A DNA stretch of 64,000 nucleotides from contig CAWGTA010000010.1 in assembly GCA_963825305.1 (NCBI GenBank), forward strand, positions 137,584-201,583. The letters run 5' to 3'. This document shows, one piece after another, positions 8,286 through 17,244 of this stretch. Position 1 is the first letter of the stretch. Each line of letters opens with the position of its first letter. Origin of the DNA: PSRJ01 sp963825305. GTDB taxonomy: Bacteria > Acidobacteriota > Terriglobia > Bryobacterales > Bryobacteraceae. The position numbers and the translations under genes were made by a program. The notes beneath the pieces were generated by a model that made no database searches, had not been told where the DNA came from, and worked only from the letters and a program-made list of their open reading frames with translations.

Positions 8286-10118
8286 TTATTGTACGCCGAA
8301 AGCTAACAGGACATTCCCTGACAGGCCGCCTCGGGCCGGATAGCCAGACAAGGCGAAAACCATGCCCCCTGCGACTACTGGGCCGGCTACATCGATGGCG
8401 CCACCTTTGCCCGCGATTTTATTCACGGTCTGGTACTCGTGCGCCGTATCGTAATCCCACAGGATTTTCCCGTTGGCCGTGGAGTAGGCGCGCAAATGGC
8501 CGTCCTCCGCGCCGGACCAAACCACGCCCGGAGTCGCCGTTACCGCAGCCGATTGCGCTGGACTGCAGGGCCGGCGGTCGCCACATCCCGGAGGCGGCGT
8601 CTGCCAGATCCGCTCGCCGTTGTCGATGCGAAACGCGAACATGCCGCCGCCCTTTTTGGGATCGAGATCGTAAGTGCGGTCGTTACTACCGGGCTTGAAG
8701 GCCAGTTGAAAGCTGATGTCTGAGAGAGCCACGTACACGTTGCGCCCGTCGCTAGCGGTGCCCCACTCGATCCCGCCAACCGTTCCGCCTACCCCGATCC
8801 GCGACTGCCACAAAATCTCTCCCTTCCGGTCCGGATCGACCGCATACACCACCGCGGATTTCTGTCCGAGCAGAAGCGCGCGCTTGCCGTTGGGTTGCGA
8901 GACCAGGATGGCCGATGCCGCGAAATCGAAATCCGGGCCATCCGAATCGGGGCAATTTACCTTTCCAGGAAGCTGGCAGGAACTGTTCCACGCATCTTTG
9001 GCTGTGAATTGTTTGGACCATAGAACCTCGCCGGTGGATAGGCGCAGAGCCATCAGCGCGTCGCTCAGGGCGGTCGGCGGATCGGAATAGTTGTCGCCGG
9101 TGGTGATGTACATGGTGTCGCGCTCCGGGTCGAGCGTTGGGGCTGTCCACACGCCGGCTCCGGAAGGACCATAGACCACGGCGTTCTGCTTAGATTTCGG
9201 GCGCTCCTTGGCCACCTCGGCGATGGTGTACCGCTTCCAGACCACTTTTCCAGTGGCGGCATCCAGAGCTGACTCACTTCCCCGAAACGTGCAGCACACA
9301 TAGCCGGACGCCACCGAGAGCGCTTCTTCCCGCGAAGCCACGCCGACATACAGGCGGCCCTGGTGGAAGACGGGCGTAGCAGTCACGGTCTCAGCGGGAT
9401 GCTCGTCGGGGCGCATCTTCCACAACTGTTTGCCGGTCATTCCATCCAGCGCGTAGACGTAGCCGGCGGAATCGCCAAAGAAGATCGCGGGATTACCGGC
9501 GATCTCTCCCACGGTGATCCCCGAACGAACCTGCGACTGCACGGAGGTAGTCCAATGGACGCAGCCTGTCGCCGCGTCGAGAGCATAGACGCTGCCGTCC
9601 TGGCCGCCCGCGAACACTCTGCCGCGATACACGGCGGGCTGCGAACGCAGTGTGGAGGTGTCGGCAAATGCGAACGCCCATTTCAACTTCAAGCGCGGCA
9701 AATCCCCGGCTTCGATGCCTGCGCCCTTGGCGTCCTGGAACCGCGTATTGGCCAGGCCGCCGCCCCAACTGGCCCACGCCGGGCCTTGTCCCCAAGCGGC
9801 GCCGGCAGGACACGGGTTCGCGATTTCCTCGCGCTTCCGCACCACCGTGACGGCCGTACCCAGGAAGTTGGCAATCTTCACACGTTCATCCGCCGAAAGC
9901 GGCGCGGCCTGCGTCTTCATGATTCCTGTCTCGAGCGTCTTCTGAATGGCGACGGGCGTCATGGTCTTAAGAACCGCGATCTGCGGAATTCGCCCGGTCG
10001 CTCCGGCGGCGGATTGATGACAGGAGGCGCAATGTTTTTGGAAGAGCTGCGCGGCGTAGGGGTCATCGGCGGCGAAAATCACAAGCGGCGCCATCAGCAA
10101 AAGATAAAGCAGTCTCAT
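8286..10118 (-). CDS. PQQ-propeller dehydrogenase with N-terminal cytochrome c domain
   Basis: A 610-residue exported protein. The signal peptide (MRLLYLLLMAPLVIFA) is followed directly by a c-type heme site CASCH (Cys30, Cys33, His34) in a ~80-residue cytochrome domain. A beta-propeller with repeated 'G.vYALDA.TG...W' blades follows (e.g. SVYALDAATGCVHW, GYVYALDGMTGKQLW, LRAYSTANGKILWDYD). A cytochrome ahead of the propeller is the layout known for polyvinyl-alcohol dehydrogenase-type quinohemoproteins, while alcohol dehydrogenases of this group usually have it at the C-terminus. The substrate is not predictable. It is the last gene of a probable unit with the amidohydrolase and MBL-fold genes. 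Confidence 0.85.
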   Translation of the reverse strand: MRLLYLLLMAPLVIFAADDPYAAQLFQKHCASCHQSAAGATGRIPQIAVLKTMTPVAIQKTLETGIMKTQAAPLSADERVKIANFLGTAVTVVRKREEIANPCPAGAAWGQGPAWASWGGGLANTRFQDAKGAGIEAGDLPRLKLKWAFAFADTSTLRSQPAVYRGRVFAGGQDGSVYALDAATGCVHWTTSVQSQVRSGITVGEIAGNPAIFFGDSAGYVYALDGMTGKQLWKMRPDEHPAETVTATPVFHQGRLYVGVASREEALSVASGYVCCTFRGSESALDAATGKVVWKRYTIAEVAKERPKSKQNAVVYGPSGAGVWTAPTLDPERDTMYITTGDNYSDPPTALSDALMALRLSTGEVLWSKQFTAKDAWNSSCQLPGKVNCPDSDGPDFDFAASAILVSQPNGKRALLLGQKSAVVYAVDPDRKGEILWQSRIGVGGTVGGIEWGTASDGRNVYVALSDISFQLAFKPGSNDRTYDLDPKKGGGMFAFRIDNGERIWQTPPPGCGDRRPCSPAQSAAVTATPGVVWSGAEDGHLRAYSTANGKILWDYDTAHEYQTVNKIAGKGGAIDVAGPVVAGGMVFALSGYPARGGLSGNVLLAFGVQ

Positions 10119-10163
10119 CGCGTTGGAGCTCCGTCGCCGGGTTGGCGTACGAAGGAGTATATA

Positions 10164-11405
10164 TCAGCGGAACTGCGCCCGCCACTTGGCGCGCATCGCG
10201 GCGCGGTCCACCTCCTGGCCCCGCAGGTAGACCTTGTTGATGCGTCGCGTGTTGGCAATGTTGTCCAGGGGATTGGCGTCGAGAACGATAAAGTCGGCGC
10301 TCTTACCCACTGCCACCATGCCGGTATTCAGGTGCGCCATTTCGGCGGAATCCCGCGTGGCCGCGACGATCGCTTCGGCCGGCGTCAGGCCCATCCACAC
10401 CCAGTTCTCCATCTCGATCTGGCCCATCCAGCCGATGAAGAACCGCGTTTGGCCGGTGTCGCTTCCCAGCACGATCTTCATGCCGGCCGCACGAAGTTTC
10501 AATGCATTCGTAGCTCCCATTTGCCGCAGATTCTGGCGCGCTCGCTCGATGGATTCGGGCGTCAGCTTCGCCAGATAGTCGCCCCAGTGCTCCTGTATCT
10601 GCTGCGGCGAAATGGTGTCGCGCAGCAGCGGATCGTTCCAATCCTCCTTGCTCGATGCGGTCCATCCCGCGCCGGGATTGAACCACATGTTGGGCCGATC
10701 GTTCTTGGCGATCCGCTCCTTAACCATAGCGAGCAACTCGTCATCCGGCACCTCGCCGCCGCGCACCGGAAGGTGCAGCCATCCTTCCACGCCCGCGCGC
10801 ATCAGCAGCTTGGCATCCGCCAGCGTCACGTTGTGCGCGGCCACCGGCACGTTGTACTTGTGGGCTTCGTCGATGATTGCCAGATAGAGCGGCGGGGTCA
10901 GCTTCTTGGTGCGGCCGCCTCGATCGTCGACCCAGATCTTGATGAACTCGGGCTTGATGCGGATATTGTCGTCGACGGCCGCCCGCGCCTCCTCGACGGT
11001 CGTGACCGGATACGGAACGTCCATTCGGGAAGGGTGGCCGTTGGCGCCGGAACCCGGCCAGGCAATCCCCGTGCCGGCAGTGCGAAACAGCGCCGCGCCG
11101 GGAATGATCTCGTCGCGCACACGCAGCGGCACGTCTCCCCAATTCGTCCTGCCGCCATGCAAGTCGGAGCGGTCCACCAGGTCGCCAATGCCGATGATGG
11201 CGCTGAACCCGTAGTACGCCAGGCGCTGCAAGTGGTCGATGAGATTCTCGCGCGTGTAATACTCCTTCGCCATCGTGCCATCGACGTCGTGCTGAAACCC
11301 GATGTGGCCGTGGAGATCGACCTTGGTGGGCATGACGGTCTTTCCAGTGAGGTCGACGCGCAAGGCTCCAGCGGGAACCTTGAGGTCAGCCGCGACGGCC
11401 GACAC
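10164..11405 (-). CDS. Amidohydrolase family protein, main part (N-terminus in another frame)
   Basis: Metal-dependent amidohydrolase, imidazolonepropionase/prolidase-like group. The metal-binding HxH is in KVDLHGHIGF. A carboxylated-Lys or His region follows, with His in VPVAAHNVTLADAK and EGWLHLPVRGG. The metal Asp is in VLGSDTGQTRF, and the C-terminal composite-domain strand is KSADFIVLDANPLDNI. The frame-internal start (SAVAAD) is not a real start: the natural N-terminus, with signal peptide and first beta-strands, lies in the adjacent frame at 11386-11601. The two join at about 11390-11398, where one base too many breaks the frame. A peptide-, lactam- or urea-like substrate in the periplasm is inferred. 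Confidence 0.8.
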   Translation of the reverse strand: MSAVAADLKVPAGALRVDLTGKTVMPTKVDLHGHIGFQHDVDGTMAKEYYTRENLIDHLQRLAYYGFSAIIGIGDLVDRSDLHGGRTNWGDVPLRVRDEIIPGAALFRTAGTGIAWPGSGANGHPSRMDVPYPVTTVEEARAAVDDNIRIKPEFIKIWVDDRGGRTKKLTPPLYLAIIDEAHKYNVPVAAHNVTLADAKLLMRAGVEGWLHLPVRGGEVPDDELLAMVKERIAKNDRPNMWFNPGAGWTASSKEDWNDPLLRDTISPQQIQEHWGDYLAKLTPESIERARQNLRQMGATNALKLRAAGMKIVLGSDTGQTRFFIGWMGQIEMENWVWMGLTPAEAIVAATRDSAEMAHLNTGMVAVGKSADFIVLDANPLDNIANTRRINKVYLRGQEVDRAAMRAKWRAQFR

Positions 11406-11601
11406 GCGTGAACTGGTTGTTCTCGACGACGAACGCGGAGTTCTCGATGGGCGCGCTGCCGTCGCCGGTGATGAGCCGCGCTCCTTCGAACACGGTTACG
11501 CCAGTGGCCGCCTGGCTTGCCAGCCGGAACCAACCGCCGGCGGCCAGCAACAGACATGTCGCCGCGAAGGCGTATGATGAGTTCTTTTTGATCCGACCCA
11601 T
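11386..11601 (-). CDS. N-terminal fragment of the frameshifted amidohydrolase
   Basis: 71 residues: a membrane/signal segment (YAFAATCLLLAAGGWFRLAS), then VTVFEGARLITGDGSAPIENSAFVVENNQFTRVGRR, the usual first beta-sandwich of amidohydrolases. The natural continuation 'ADLKVPAGALRVDLTGKTV' is in the +1 frame directly behind it. It starts 5 bp after the stop of the MBL-fold gene, so it is in the same transcript. It would be one gene with the 10164-11405 frame if a single base in the GTCGCGGCTGACC context is spurious. Confidence 0.75.
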   Translation of the reverse strand: MGRIKKNSSYAFAATCLLLAAGGWFRLASQAATGVTVFEGARLITGDGSAPIENSAFVVENNQFTRVGRRG

Positions 11602-11606
11602 AAGTC

Positions 11607-12746
11607 CTACGCTCGATCGAGGTTTTTGTAAATCGCCTCGATGTTGGCGCTGAAGCGGTCTTCGAACGGCGTCTTCGAACCGGCGTACACGGTGAACTTT
11701 CTCAAATTATCCGCCGCATAGCTGCCGTAGCCGTTGGCTTGCAGAGCCTTGACCGAAGAGACGGTGATCGTCTTCTGCAACTCGGCCAGCGGCTGTCCCG
11801 CCTTCTTGCCGTTCTCCACCAGCCCGGTGAGCTCCTCAATATAATTCCGCATTTGGATTGCGCGTTGATGGTTTGGCTGGACAGGGCCGTGACCGGGCAG
11901 AATCCGGGCAGCCGCGAGTTGGCCGATCGAGTCGATGGTACGCGGCCACTCTCTGGGGTAGCCATCGGCGATGTTCGGCAGGAACCCAATGATCGCGTCG
12001 CCCGAAGCCACGGCTCGTTTCTGCGGGCAGAACACAACCACGTCACCGGCCGTGTGCGCCCGTCCGTGGAACTCGATGTGGAGATCGTGGGCGGGATCCT
12101 TGATGACATGCGACTGCGCGAAGGCTATGTCCGGCAACTCCGGAACGAAGTCTTTCATCTCCTCCAGATAGGCCTTGGCTTGGCGGATCTGCTCCTGATA
12201 GAACTCCTTCTCCGACGCTGCTGTGGTCTTGGCCGCATGCCATTCGAGGCCATCGATGATCTGCGGCACGCCCGCAAGCGAATCCTTCAGCCGGCTGCGC
12301 GCGTTCTCCGCCAACAACTGTTTGGTAGCTTCGCTGGCAATGATTTCGACCTTCCCGCCAGCCGCCCGGTAGGCCGCATCGCCCTGCGTGTGGTCCCAAT
12401 GGAAATGCGTGTTAACCAAATAGCGCACTGGCTTAGGGGTGATCTCTTTCTGGATCTGGGCGATGAGTGAGGCCGCTGCCGAGGGCTTGGAGTGCGCGTC
12501 CACCACCAGCACATCCTGAGAGTTCACAAAAATTGCGGCATTGCAGTTGGTCAGAGCCTGGGGATGCGCCAGGGCGAAGTAAACCCCATCGGCAACTTTC
12601 TGGATGTCGAACAGCCCGGTGCTTGCGGTACGGGCTTGCGCGCGGGCCCACGCGGCCCGGAAAAATCCGGCTTCCAGCACGGAAGCGCCGGCCAGTGCAC
12701 CGCCGGTGATCTTGTGGAAGAAGTCGCGGCGGGAGTGATGATGCAT
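11607..12746 (-). CDS. MBL-fold metallo-hydrolase, Tat-exported
   Basis: A 379-residue protein with a twin-arginine leader (HSRRDFFHKITGGALAGASV). The metallo-beta-lactamase fold shows the zinc motif HFHWDH in YLVNTHFHWDHTQGD, further ligands in EFHGRAHTAGDVVVF and a downstream GHG in ILPGHGPVQPN. Residues 230-290 form a helical insert of the kind seen in 'SoxH/quinoprotein relay' MBL proteins. It hydrolyses an unknown ester, lactone or amide in the periplasm. It is first in a run with the amidohydrolase (5-bp gap) and the quinohemoprotein, and divergent from the gene at 12848. Confidence 0.85.
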   Translation of the reverse strand: MHHHSRRDFFHKITGGALAGASVLEAGFFRAAWARAQARTASTGLFDIQKVADGVYFALAHPQALTNCNAAIFVNSQDVLVVDAHSKPSAAASLIAQIQKEITPKPVRYLVNTHFHWDHTQGDAAYRAAGGKVEIIASEATKQLLAENARSRLKDSLAGVPQIIDGLEWHAAKTTAASEKEFYQEQIRQAKAYLEEMKDFVPELPDIAFAQSHVIKDPAHDLHIEFHGRAHTAGDVVVFCPQKRAVASGDAIIGFLPNIADGYPREWPRTIDSIGQLAAARILPGHGPVQPNHQRAIQMRNYIEELTGLVENGKKAGQPLAELQKTITVSSVKALQANGYGSYAADNLRKFTVYAGSKTPFEDRFSANIEAIYKNLDRA

Positions 12747-12847
12747 GATCGCCGAAGCATATCATTCTCACTCCTCGAAGGGAACGCCCCGGGGGCGCTG
12801 AGCCATTGAATTTGTTAGACTACATCTGCTCGTAAGTGAGGTGACCC

Positions 12848-13675
12848 GTGAATTCTATTCGTCGGATTGCCGTGACCGCCGGGGCGGCCGCCACGCTAGC
12901 TATGATCGCGACACCCGCCCGTGCGCAGTGGCTACATTACCCGACCGCGGGCGTCCCCAAAACGGCCAGCGGATCGCCGGATCTGACGGCGCCCGCGCCT
13001 CGGGCCGCGGATGGTAAGCCGGATCTCTCGGGCCTGTGGGGCAATCTCTGCCAGGTCGGGAAGGAGACCGTGTTGTGCGCCCCGGAGGTCGCCGTGCCCC
13101 AGCAGTTCGGGGACATTGGCCGAGCCGTCAAAGGCGGTCTACCCTATCAGCCGTGGGCCGCGGACATTGTGAAAACGCGGCGGGCGGATAACGGAAAGGA
13201 CGATCCCACCACGCATTGCCTTCCCGGCGGCGTGGCCAAGCTGCACACCAGCGCCCTGCTCCGCAAGATCATTCAGACTCCGGGCCTGGTCGTGTTTCTG
13301 ACGGAGCGCAACGCATCTTACCGTCAAATCTTCACCGACGGGCGGCCCCTGGAAGAGGATCCGAATCCGTCATGGAATGGCTACTCCACGGGGCATTGGG
13401 ACGGCGACACTCTGGTGGTTGAGACCAAGGGTTTCGAGGACGGCCAGTGGCTCGATCGCAGCGGCAGCCCGTTGACCAGCGCAGCTAAGATGACGGAGAG
13501 ATTCCACCGCGTGAACTACGGGACGCTGGAAATTGATCTCACGGTGGACGATCCCAAAGCGTACACCAAGCCATGGACCATTCATCTCTCGCAGGCCATC
13601 GTACTCAATACCGAGTTACTCGATTACATCTGCCTGGAAAACGAAAGGGACGCCTCGCACCTGGTCGGTAAATAG
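12848..13675 (+). CDS. Exported protein with 'GKPDLSGLW' motif, function unknown
   Basis: A 275-residue protein: signal peptide (RRIAVTAGAAATLAMIATPARA), then a DGKPDLSGLW motif. A conserved body follows with HCLPGG, IIQTPGLVVFLTE, RQIFTDGR, WNGYSTGHWDGDTLVVETKGF and a C-terminal end CLENERDASHLVGK. The same order of motifs is found in the second half of the gene at 51557-52570, so the two are paralogues. Such proteins are numerous in Solibacter-type genomes, usually without assigned function. The start is GTG 12848 with GAGGTG upstream. The alpha/beta hydrolase gene begins 5 bp after its stop. Confidence 0.8.
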   Translation: MNSIRRIAVTAGAAATLAMIATPARAQWLHYPTAGVPKTASGSPDLTAPAPRAADGKPDLSGLWGNLCQVGKETVLCAPEVAVPQQFGDIGRAVKGGLPYQPWAADIVKTRRADNGKDDPTTHCLPGGVAKLHTSALLRKIIQTPGLVVFLTERNASYRQIFTDGRPLEEDPNPSWNGYSTGHWDGDTLVVETKGFEDGQWLDRSGSPLTSAAKMTERFHRVNYGTLEIDLTVDDPKAYTKPWTIHLSQAIVLNTELLDYICLENERDASHLVGK

Positions 13676-13680
13676 TCTCG

Positions 13681-14742
13681 ATGACTGGCTACGATCCATT
13701 CGTCCGGGGCGAGTTTCCGGTTGGTGTGCGGACGATCCAGGCAAAGGATGGCGCGCGCGACCGAGTGTTCTCTTGTGAGGTCTGGTATCCCGCGGCGGCA
13801 CAACATGCGAGCCAGGATCTGACGCCAGCAACCCAGGACTCTTTCACGACGGCCCCAGGTGGCGCACCGCGGAGTCAAATGGCAGTGCGCGATGCCACAG
13901 CCCACCCGGGAACTTATCCGCTGATCCTCTTCTCGCATCACAGCGGCGGGCACCGGCGGGCGGCCACTTTTCTTTGTACTCACTTGAGCAGCCATGGGTA
14001 TGTTGTCGCGGCGCTGGATCACTCCGAAGTCGTAGCAGAGGAACTGAAGCATAGGGATGGTGAGACTGCGGAGCAGAAGACTGCGCGAATGGAAGCCGCG
14101 ATTGCCAGCCGTGTGCCTGATGTGCGTTTTCTGCTCGATCATCTGCTTACTGCTTGGGACTCGGCAGCCAAGCTGGATCCGACTCAGATTGGAATTGTGG
14201 GGCACAGCTTCGGGGGTTGGACAGCCCTGGCAACGCCCGAAGTTGAGGGTCGCATCCGCGCCGTGGTAGCGTTGGCGCCAGCCGGGAGTTCCCAGCCGAG
14301 ACCGGGAATCCTTCCGGTAAAGCTTACCTACAGTTGGGGTCGCGATATACCGACGCTGTACCTGGCGGCCGAGAATGATATTTCACTTCCACTCGCAGGT
14401 ATGTACGAGTTATTCGACAGGACTCCGGCAACGAAACAGATGGTCATCCTGCGCCGGGCCGACCACATGCACTTCATGGACAACGTCGAGGAAATACATG
14501 AGATGGTGCGGACCATGCCGTTCACCGGGGAGCTGGCCTGGATTCCGAAGGAAATGCGGCCAATCGCGGAGCTCTGTTCCGGGGAACAGGCTCACTTATT
14601 CGTGCGCGGACTGACGCTTTGCCACCTGGATGCAAAATTGAGGGAACAAGCGGAAGCGCAACATTTTTTGTCCGGTGACTTAGAAGCGGAGCTGGCCGTG
14701 CGGGGCGTCGAAGGTATGGTCCCCACGCCTGGTTTTGCGTAG
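13681..14742 (+). CDS. Alpha/beta hydrolase, dienelactone hydrolase/PAF-acetylhydrolase-like
   Basis: A 353-residue protein with no signal peptide. An oxyanion-type turn is in YPLILFSHHSGGHRRA, the nucleophile elbow is GHSFGGW (Ser), the acid is probably in LYLAAENDISLP, and the catalytic His in RRADHMHFMD. Order and spacing match the large cytoplasmic alpha/beta hydrolases annotated as 'predicted dienelactone hydrolase'. It is likely an esterase or lactonase of unknown substrate. It sits 5 bp behind the GKPDLSG gene, suggesting one transcript. Confidence 0.82.
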   Translation: MTGYDPFVRGEFPVGVRTIQAKDGARDRVFSCEVWYPAAAQHASQDLTPATQDSFTTAPGGAPRSQMAVRDATAHPGTYPLILFSHHSGGHRRAATFLCTHLSSHGYVVAALDHSEVVAEELKHRDGETAEQKTARMEAAIASRVPDVRFLLDHLLTAWDSAAKLDPTQIGIVGHSFGGWTALATPEVEGRIRAVVALAPAGSSQPRPGILPVKLTYSWGRDIPTLYLAAENDISLPLAGMYELFDRTPATKQMVILRRADHMHFMDNVEEIHEMVRTMPFTGELAWIPKEMRPIAELCSGEQAHLFVRGLTLCHLDAKLREQAEAQHFLSGDLEAELAVRGVEGMVPTPGFA

Positions 14743-14841
14743 TGTGCGGCAACCCACAGCCATAAAACTCCAGGCGTACCAGTAGAGAAGATACCCGATG
14801 TACAGGACCTGAAAAAGGTGCGATATTGACGCAACGACGGT

Positions 14842-15099
14842 GTGAGTAACCCAATGAACCTGATGGAGCTGATTCGATCCCTCTACGGCGAAAAGGAGGT
14901 GATCGAGAGGGCCATTGCCAGCCTCGAGGAACTGCAACAGATCACCCAGCAACGGCCACGCTTATCATCTGGCAAACGCCGGGGACGAAAGTCGATGAGC
15001 GCGGATGAGCGCAAGCAGGTATCCGCCAGGATCAAAGAGTATTGGGCCGCGAAACGGAAAGAGAGAAGTAGAGCGGCCGGCCATAGCGCAGGGGCTTGA
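14842..15099 (+). CDS. Small conserved basic protein of unknown function
   Basis: 85 residues: an amphipathic N-terminal helix with ELIRSLYGEKEVIERAIASLEEL, then a basic stretch (KRRGRKSMSADERKQVSARIKEYWAAKRKERSR). The pattern 'RGRKSMS..ER..VS.R...YWA..R' recalls small proteins common in Acidobacteria, possibly DNA-associated, but no function is known to me. The start is GTG 14842 or ATG 14854. It stands alone 43 bp ahead of the cytochrome gene. Confidence 0.6.
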   Translation: MSNPMNLMELIRSLYGEKEVIERAIASLEELQQITQQRPRLSSGKRRGRKSMSADERKQVSARIKEYWAAKRKERSRAAGHSAGA

Positions 15100-15147
15100 C
15101 ACCGCCCTCCGTCCCACCTAGGATCGGAGTCTTGAGGAGGGGTCCCC

Positions 15148-16410
15148 ATGAGAATCTTCCTACCGGCAACGATTGCCTTGATCGCGGTCTCGGCGCAGGG
15201 TCAAGTCACGTTCACTAAGGACGTGGCGCCCATTTTGCAGGCGCGCTGCCAATCGTGCCACCGGCCAGATACGTTTGCGCCCATGTCGCTGCTGACTTAT
15301 GAGGACGCGCGGCCGTGGGCCAAATCGATCAAGCAAAAAGTCGTCGCGCGGGAGATGCCGCCGTGGTACATCGACAAGAACGTGGGCGTCCGCCACTTTA
15401 AGAACGATGTGTCACTCACCGACCAGGAAATCGCAACCATCGCGCAGTGGGTGGACAGCGGCGCGCCCAAGGGCGATCCGCACGACATGCCGGTGGCACG
15501 CAAGTTTGACGATTCGGATCAATGGCACATGCAGCCGGATCTGATCGTGCAATTGCCCAAAGACCAGCTCGTGCTGGCGAAAGCAGCGGATAAGTGGATC
15601 GATGTCGTGGTCGATCCGGGCCTGACTGAAGATCGCTACATCCAGGGCATCGAAGTGAAACCGATCAAAGGTTTCCGCGCGGTCCATCATGTAACAACCT
15701 CGATGAAGCACGACGATGATGCCGATGACGGCGATAACGTCCAAGGCGCTTTCCTCAATGAGTACGCGCTGGGCAAGAACGCCGACATGTTTCCGGATGG
15801 CGCGGGCCGCTTGATCAAAGCGGGGACCAAGATCAACTTCAATCTTCACCTCCACGCAATCGGTCAGGACACTCCGGCCAACGTGGCGCTCGGCCTTAAG
15901 TTCTACCCCAAGGGTTACTCCCCCAAGTACAACGAAACCACGGAGAAAATTGGCGATCCGAAGGATCTCGACATTCCGGCCAACACGGACAGTGTGCGCT
16001 TCGACGCCTACAACACCCTGACGAAGCCGGCGCGCCTGCTGTCTTTCCAGCCGCACATGCATAACCGGGGGAAGGCCTCGTGCATGGAGGCGATCTACCC
16101 CGGCGGCCATAAAGTAGAGATGCTGAGCTGCGTGAGCCATTATCAGTTCGCCTGGCATCTGGTATATCTCTACGACGACGAGTACCAGCCACTGCTGCCG
16201 GCAGGGACCGTATTGCATCTTACTTCGTGGTATGACAACTCGGCCGGAAACAAGTTCAACCCCGATTCGGAAAACATCATTACTTACGGGCAGCGGACCA
16301 TCGACGAGATGGGTGGCGCGTGGGTCAGTTACTACAATTTGTCTGAGGACGAGTACAAACAGCAAGTCGCGGCGAGGAAAGCGCGGCAAGCGCCCGCGCA
16401 GACAGAGTAA
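15148..16410 (+). CDS. Exported cytochrome c fused to copper-monooxygenase-like domain (plus-strand copy)
   Basis: A 420-residue protein with signal peptide (ATIALIAVSAQG), then a heme c domain with CQSCH and the conserved 'RPDTFAPMSLLTYEDARPWAKSIKQKV..REMPPWY' block, up to 'WVDSGAPKGDP'. The C-terminal ~270 residues contain an HMH pair (FQPHMHNRGKA) and 'HLTSWYDNSAGNKFNPD', resembling the second domain of copper type II ascorbate-dependent monooxygenases. A heme group feeding electrons to a copper site is the natural reading, but this is inferred. It has GAGGAGG upstream of its ATG. It is paired 3 bp upstream of the Ig-like partner; a paralogue is at 20707-22032. Confidence 0.82.
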   Translation: MRIFLPATIALIAVSAQGQVTFTKDVAPILQARCQSCHRPDTFAPMSLLTYEDARPWAKSIKQKVVAREMPPWYIDKNVGVRHFKNDVSLTDQEIATIAQWVDSGAPKGDPHDMPVARKFDDSDQWHMQPDLIVQLPKDQLVLAKAADKWIDVVVDPGLTEDRYIQGIEVKPIKGFRAVHHVTTSMKHDDDADDGDNVQGAFLNEYALGKNADMFPDGAGRLIKAGTKINFNLHLHAIGQDTPANVALGLKFYPKGYSPKYNETTEKIGDPKDLDIPANTDSVRFDAYNTLTKPARLLSFQPHMHNRGKASCMEAIYPGGHKVEMLSCVSHYQFAWHLVYLYDDEYQPLLPAGTVLHLTSWYDNSAGNKFNPDSENIITYGQRTIDEMGGAWVSYYNLSEDEYKQQVAARKARQAPAQTE

Positions 16411-16413
16411 CCC

Positions 16414-17244
16414 ATGCGCCGGAATTGGGCGGCCGCAGCCGTCGTCCTTCTCGCCTGCGCCGGGGGTACTTGCGTCCATGCTCAGGTGCAGTATGCGAGC
16501 GGCCAAAATGTCGCGCCCATATTTGAAGGCTGGGAGCACAACCCCGACGGCACTTACAGTATGGTGTTCGGGTACCTCAACCGGAACTACGAGGAGGAGG
16601 TCGACATCCCGATCGGCTCCGCTAACTCAATTACGCTGGGCGGCGAAACGTTCGGCGATCGGGGCCAACCAACGCATTTCTATCCAAGACGGCAGCGATT
16701 CCTTTTCCGGGTTGTCGTTCCTAAGGATTGGGATCCGAAACAGAAGGTGGTGTGGACGCTGACCTCGCGCGGCCATACAGACGTGGCGAAGGGCTGGCTC
16801 CAGCCGGAATGGGAATTGAGCGCGGACGTCATCGTCGAGAATATGGGGGGCGGTGTCCCCGATCCGGAGAACAAACCGCCCACCTTAACGATCGGTCCCG
16901 TTTCAACTGCCACACTGGCAAGTCCCGCGACGTTGACGGCTTCGGCAACTGATGACGGGCTGCCCAAACCGTACCGGCGCGCGCCTTCCAACCCGGATCG
17001 CGACGCGCAACCTCGCCGGCCGAGAGGTGTGCAGATCAAATGGATTGTGTATCGAGGCCCCGGCAAAGTTACGTTTAGTCCAAGTGCCAGCGCGATCATA
17101 CACGGAGAACCAGTTACACTGACGTCGGCGGTCAGTTTCAGCGCGGCCGGAACTTATGTGCTTAGGGCAACCGCCAATGACGGGCAACTGTTTACGACGC
17201 GCGACGTGACTGTAACGGTAGCTGCAGGCTCGCCCGCACCGTAG
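16414..17244 (+). CDS. Exported Ig/PKD-like partner protein (plus-strand copy)
   Basis: A 276-residue protein: signal peptide, then an N-terminal ~110-residue domain (IFEGWEHNPDGTYSMVFGYLNRNYEEE, VDIPIGSANSI, QPTHFYPRRQRFLFRVVVPKDW). A C-terminal Ig/PKD-like sandwich follows (KPPTLTIGP, VQIKWIVYRGPGKVTFSP, GTYVLRATANDGQLFTTRDVTVTV). No catalytic motif is visible. The product of 19834-20676 has the same plan, and each is encoded next to a cytochrome/monooxygenase-like gene, so it is probably a subunit or partner of that enzyme. Its TAG stop is part of a GTAG at the foot of a REP hairpin. Confidence 0.75.
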   Translation: MRRNWAAAAVVLLACAGGTCVHAQVQYASGQNVAPIFEGWEHNPDGTYSMVFGYLNRNYEEEVDIPIGSANSITLGGETFGDRGQPTHFYPRRQRFLFRVVVPKDWDPKQKVVWTLTSRGHTDVAKGWLQPEWELSADVIVENMGGGVPDPENKPPTLTIGPVSTATLASPATLTASATDDGLPKPYRRAPSNPDRDAQPRRPRGVQIKWIVYRGPGKVTFSPSASAIIHGEPVTLTSAVSFSAAGTYVLRATANDGQLFTTRDVTVTVAAGSPAP

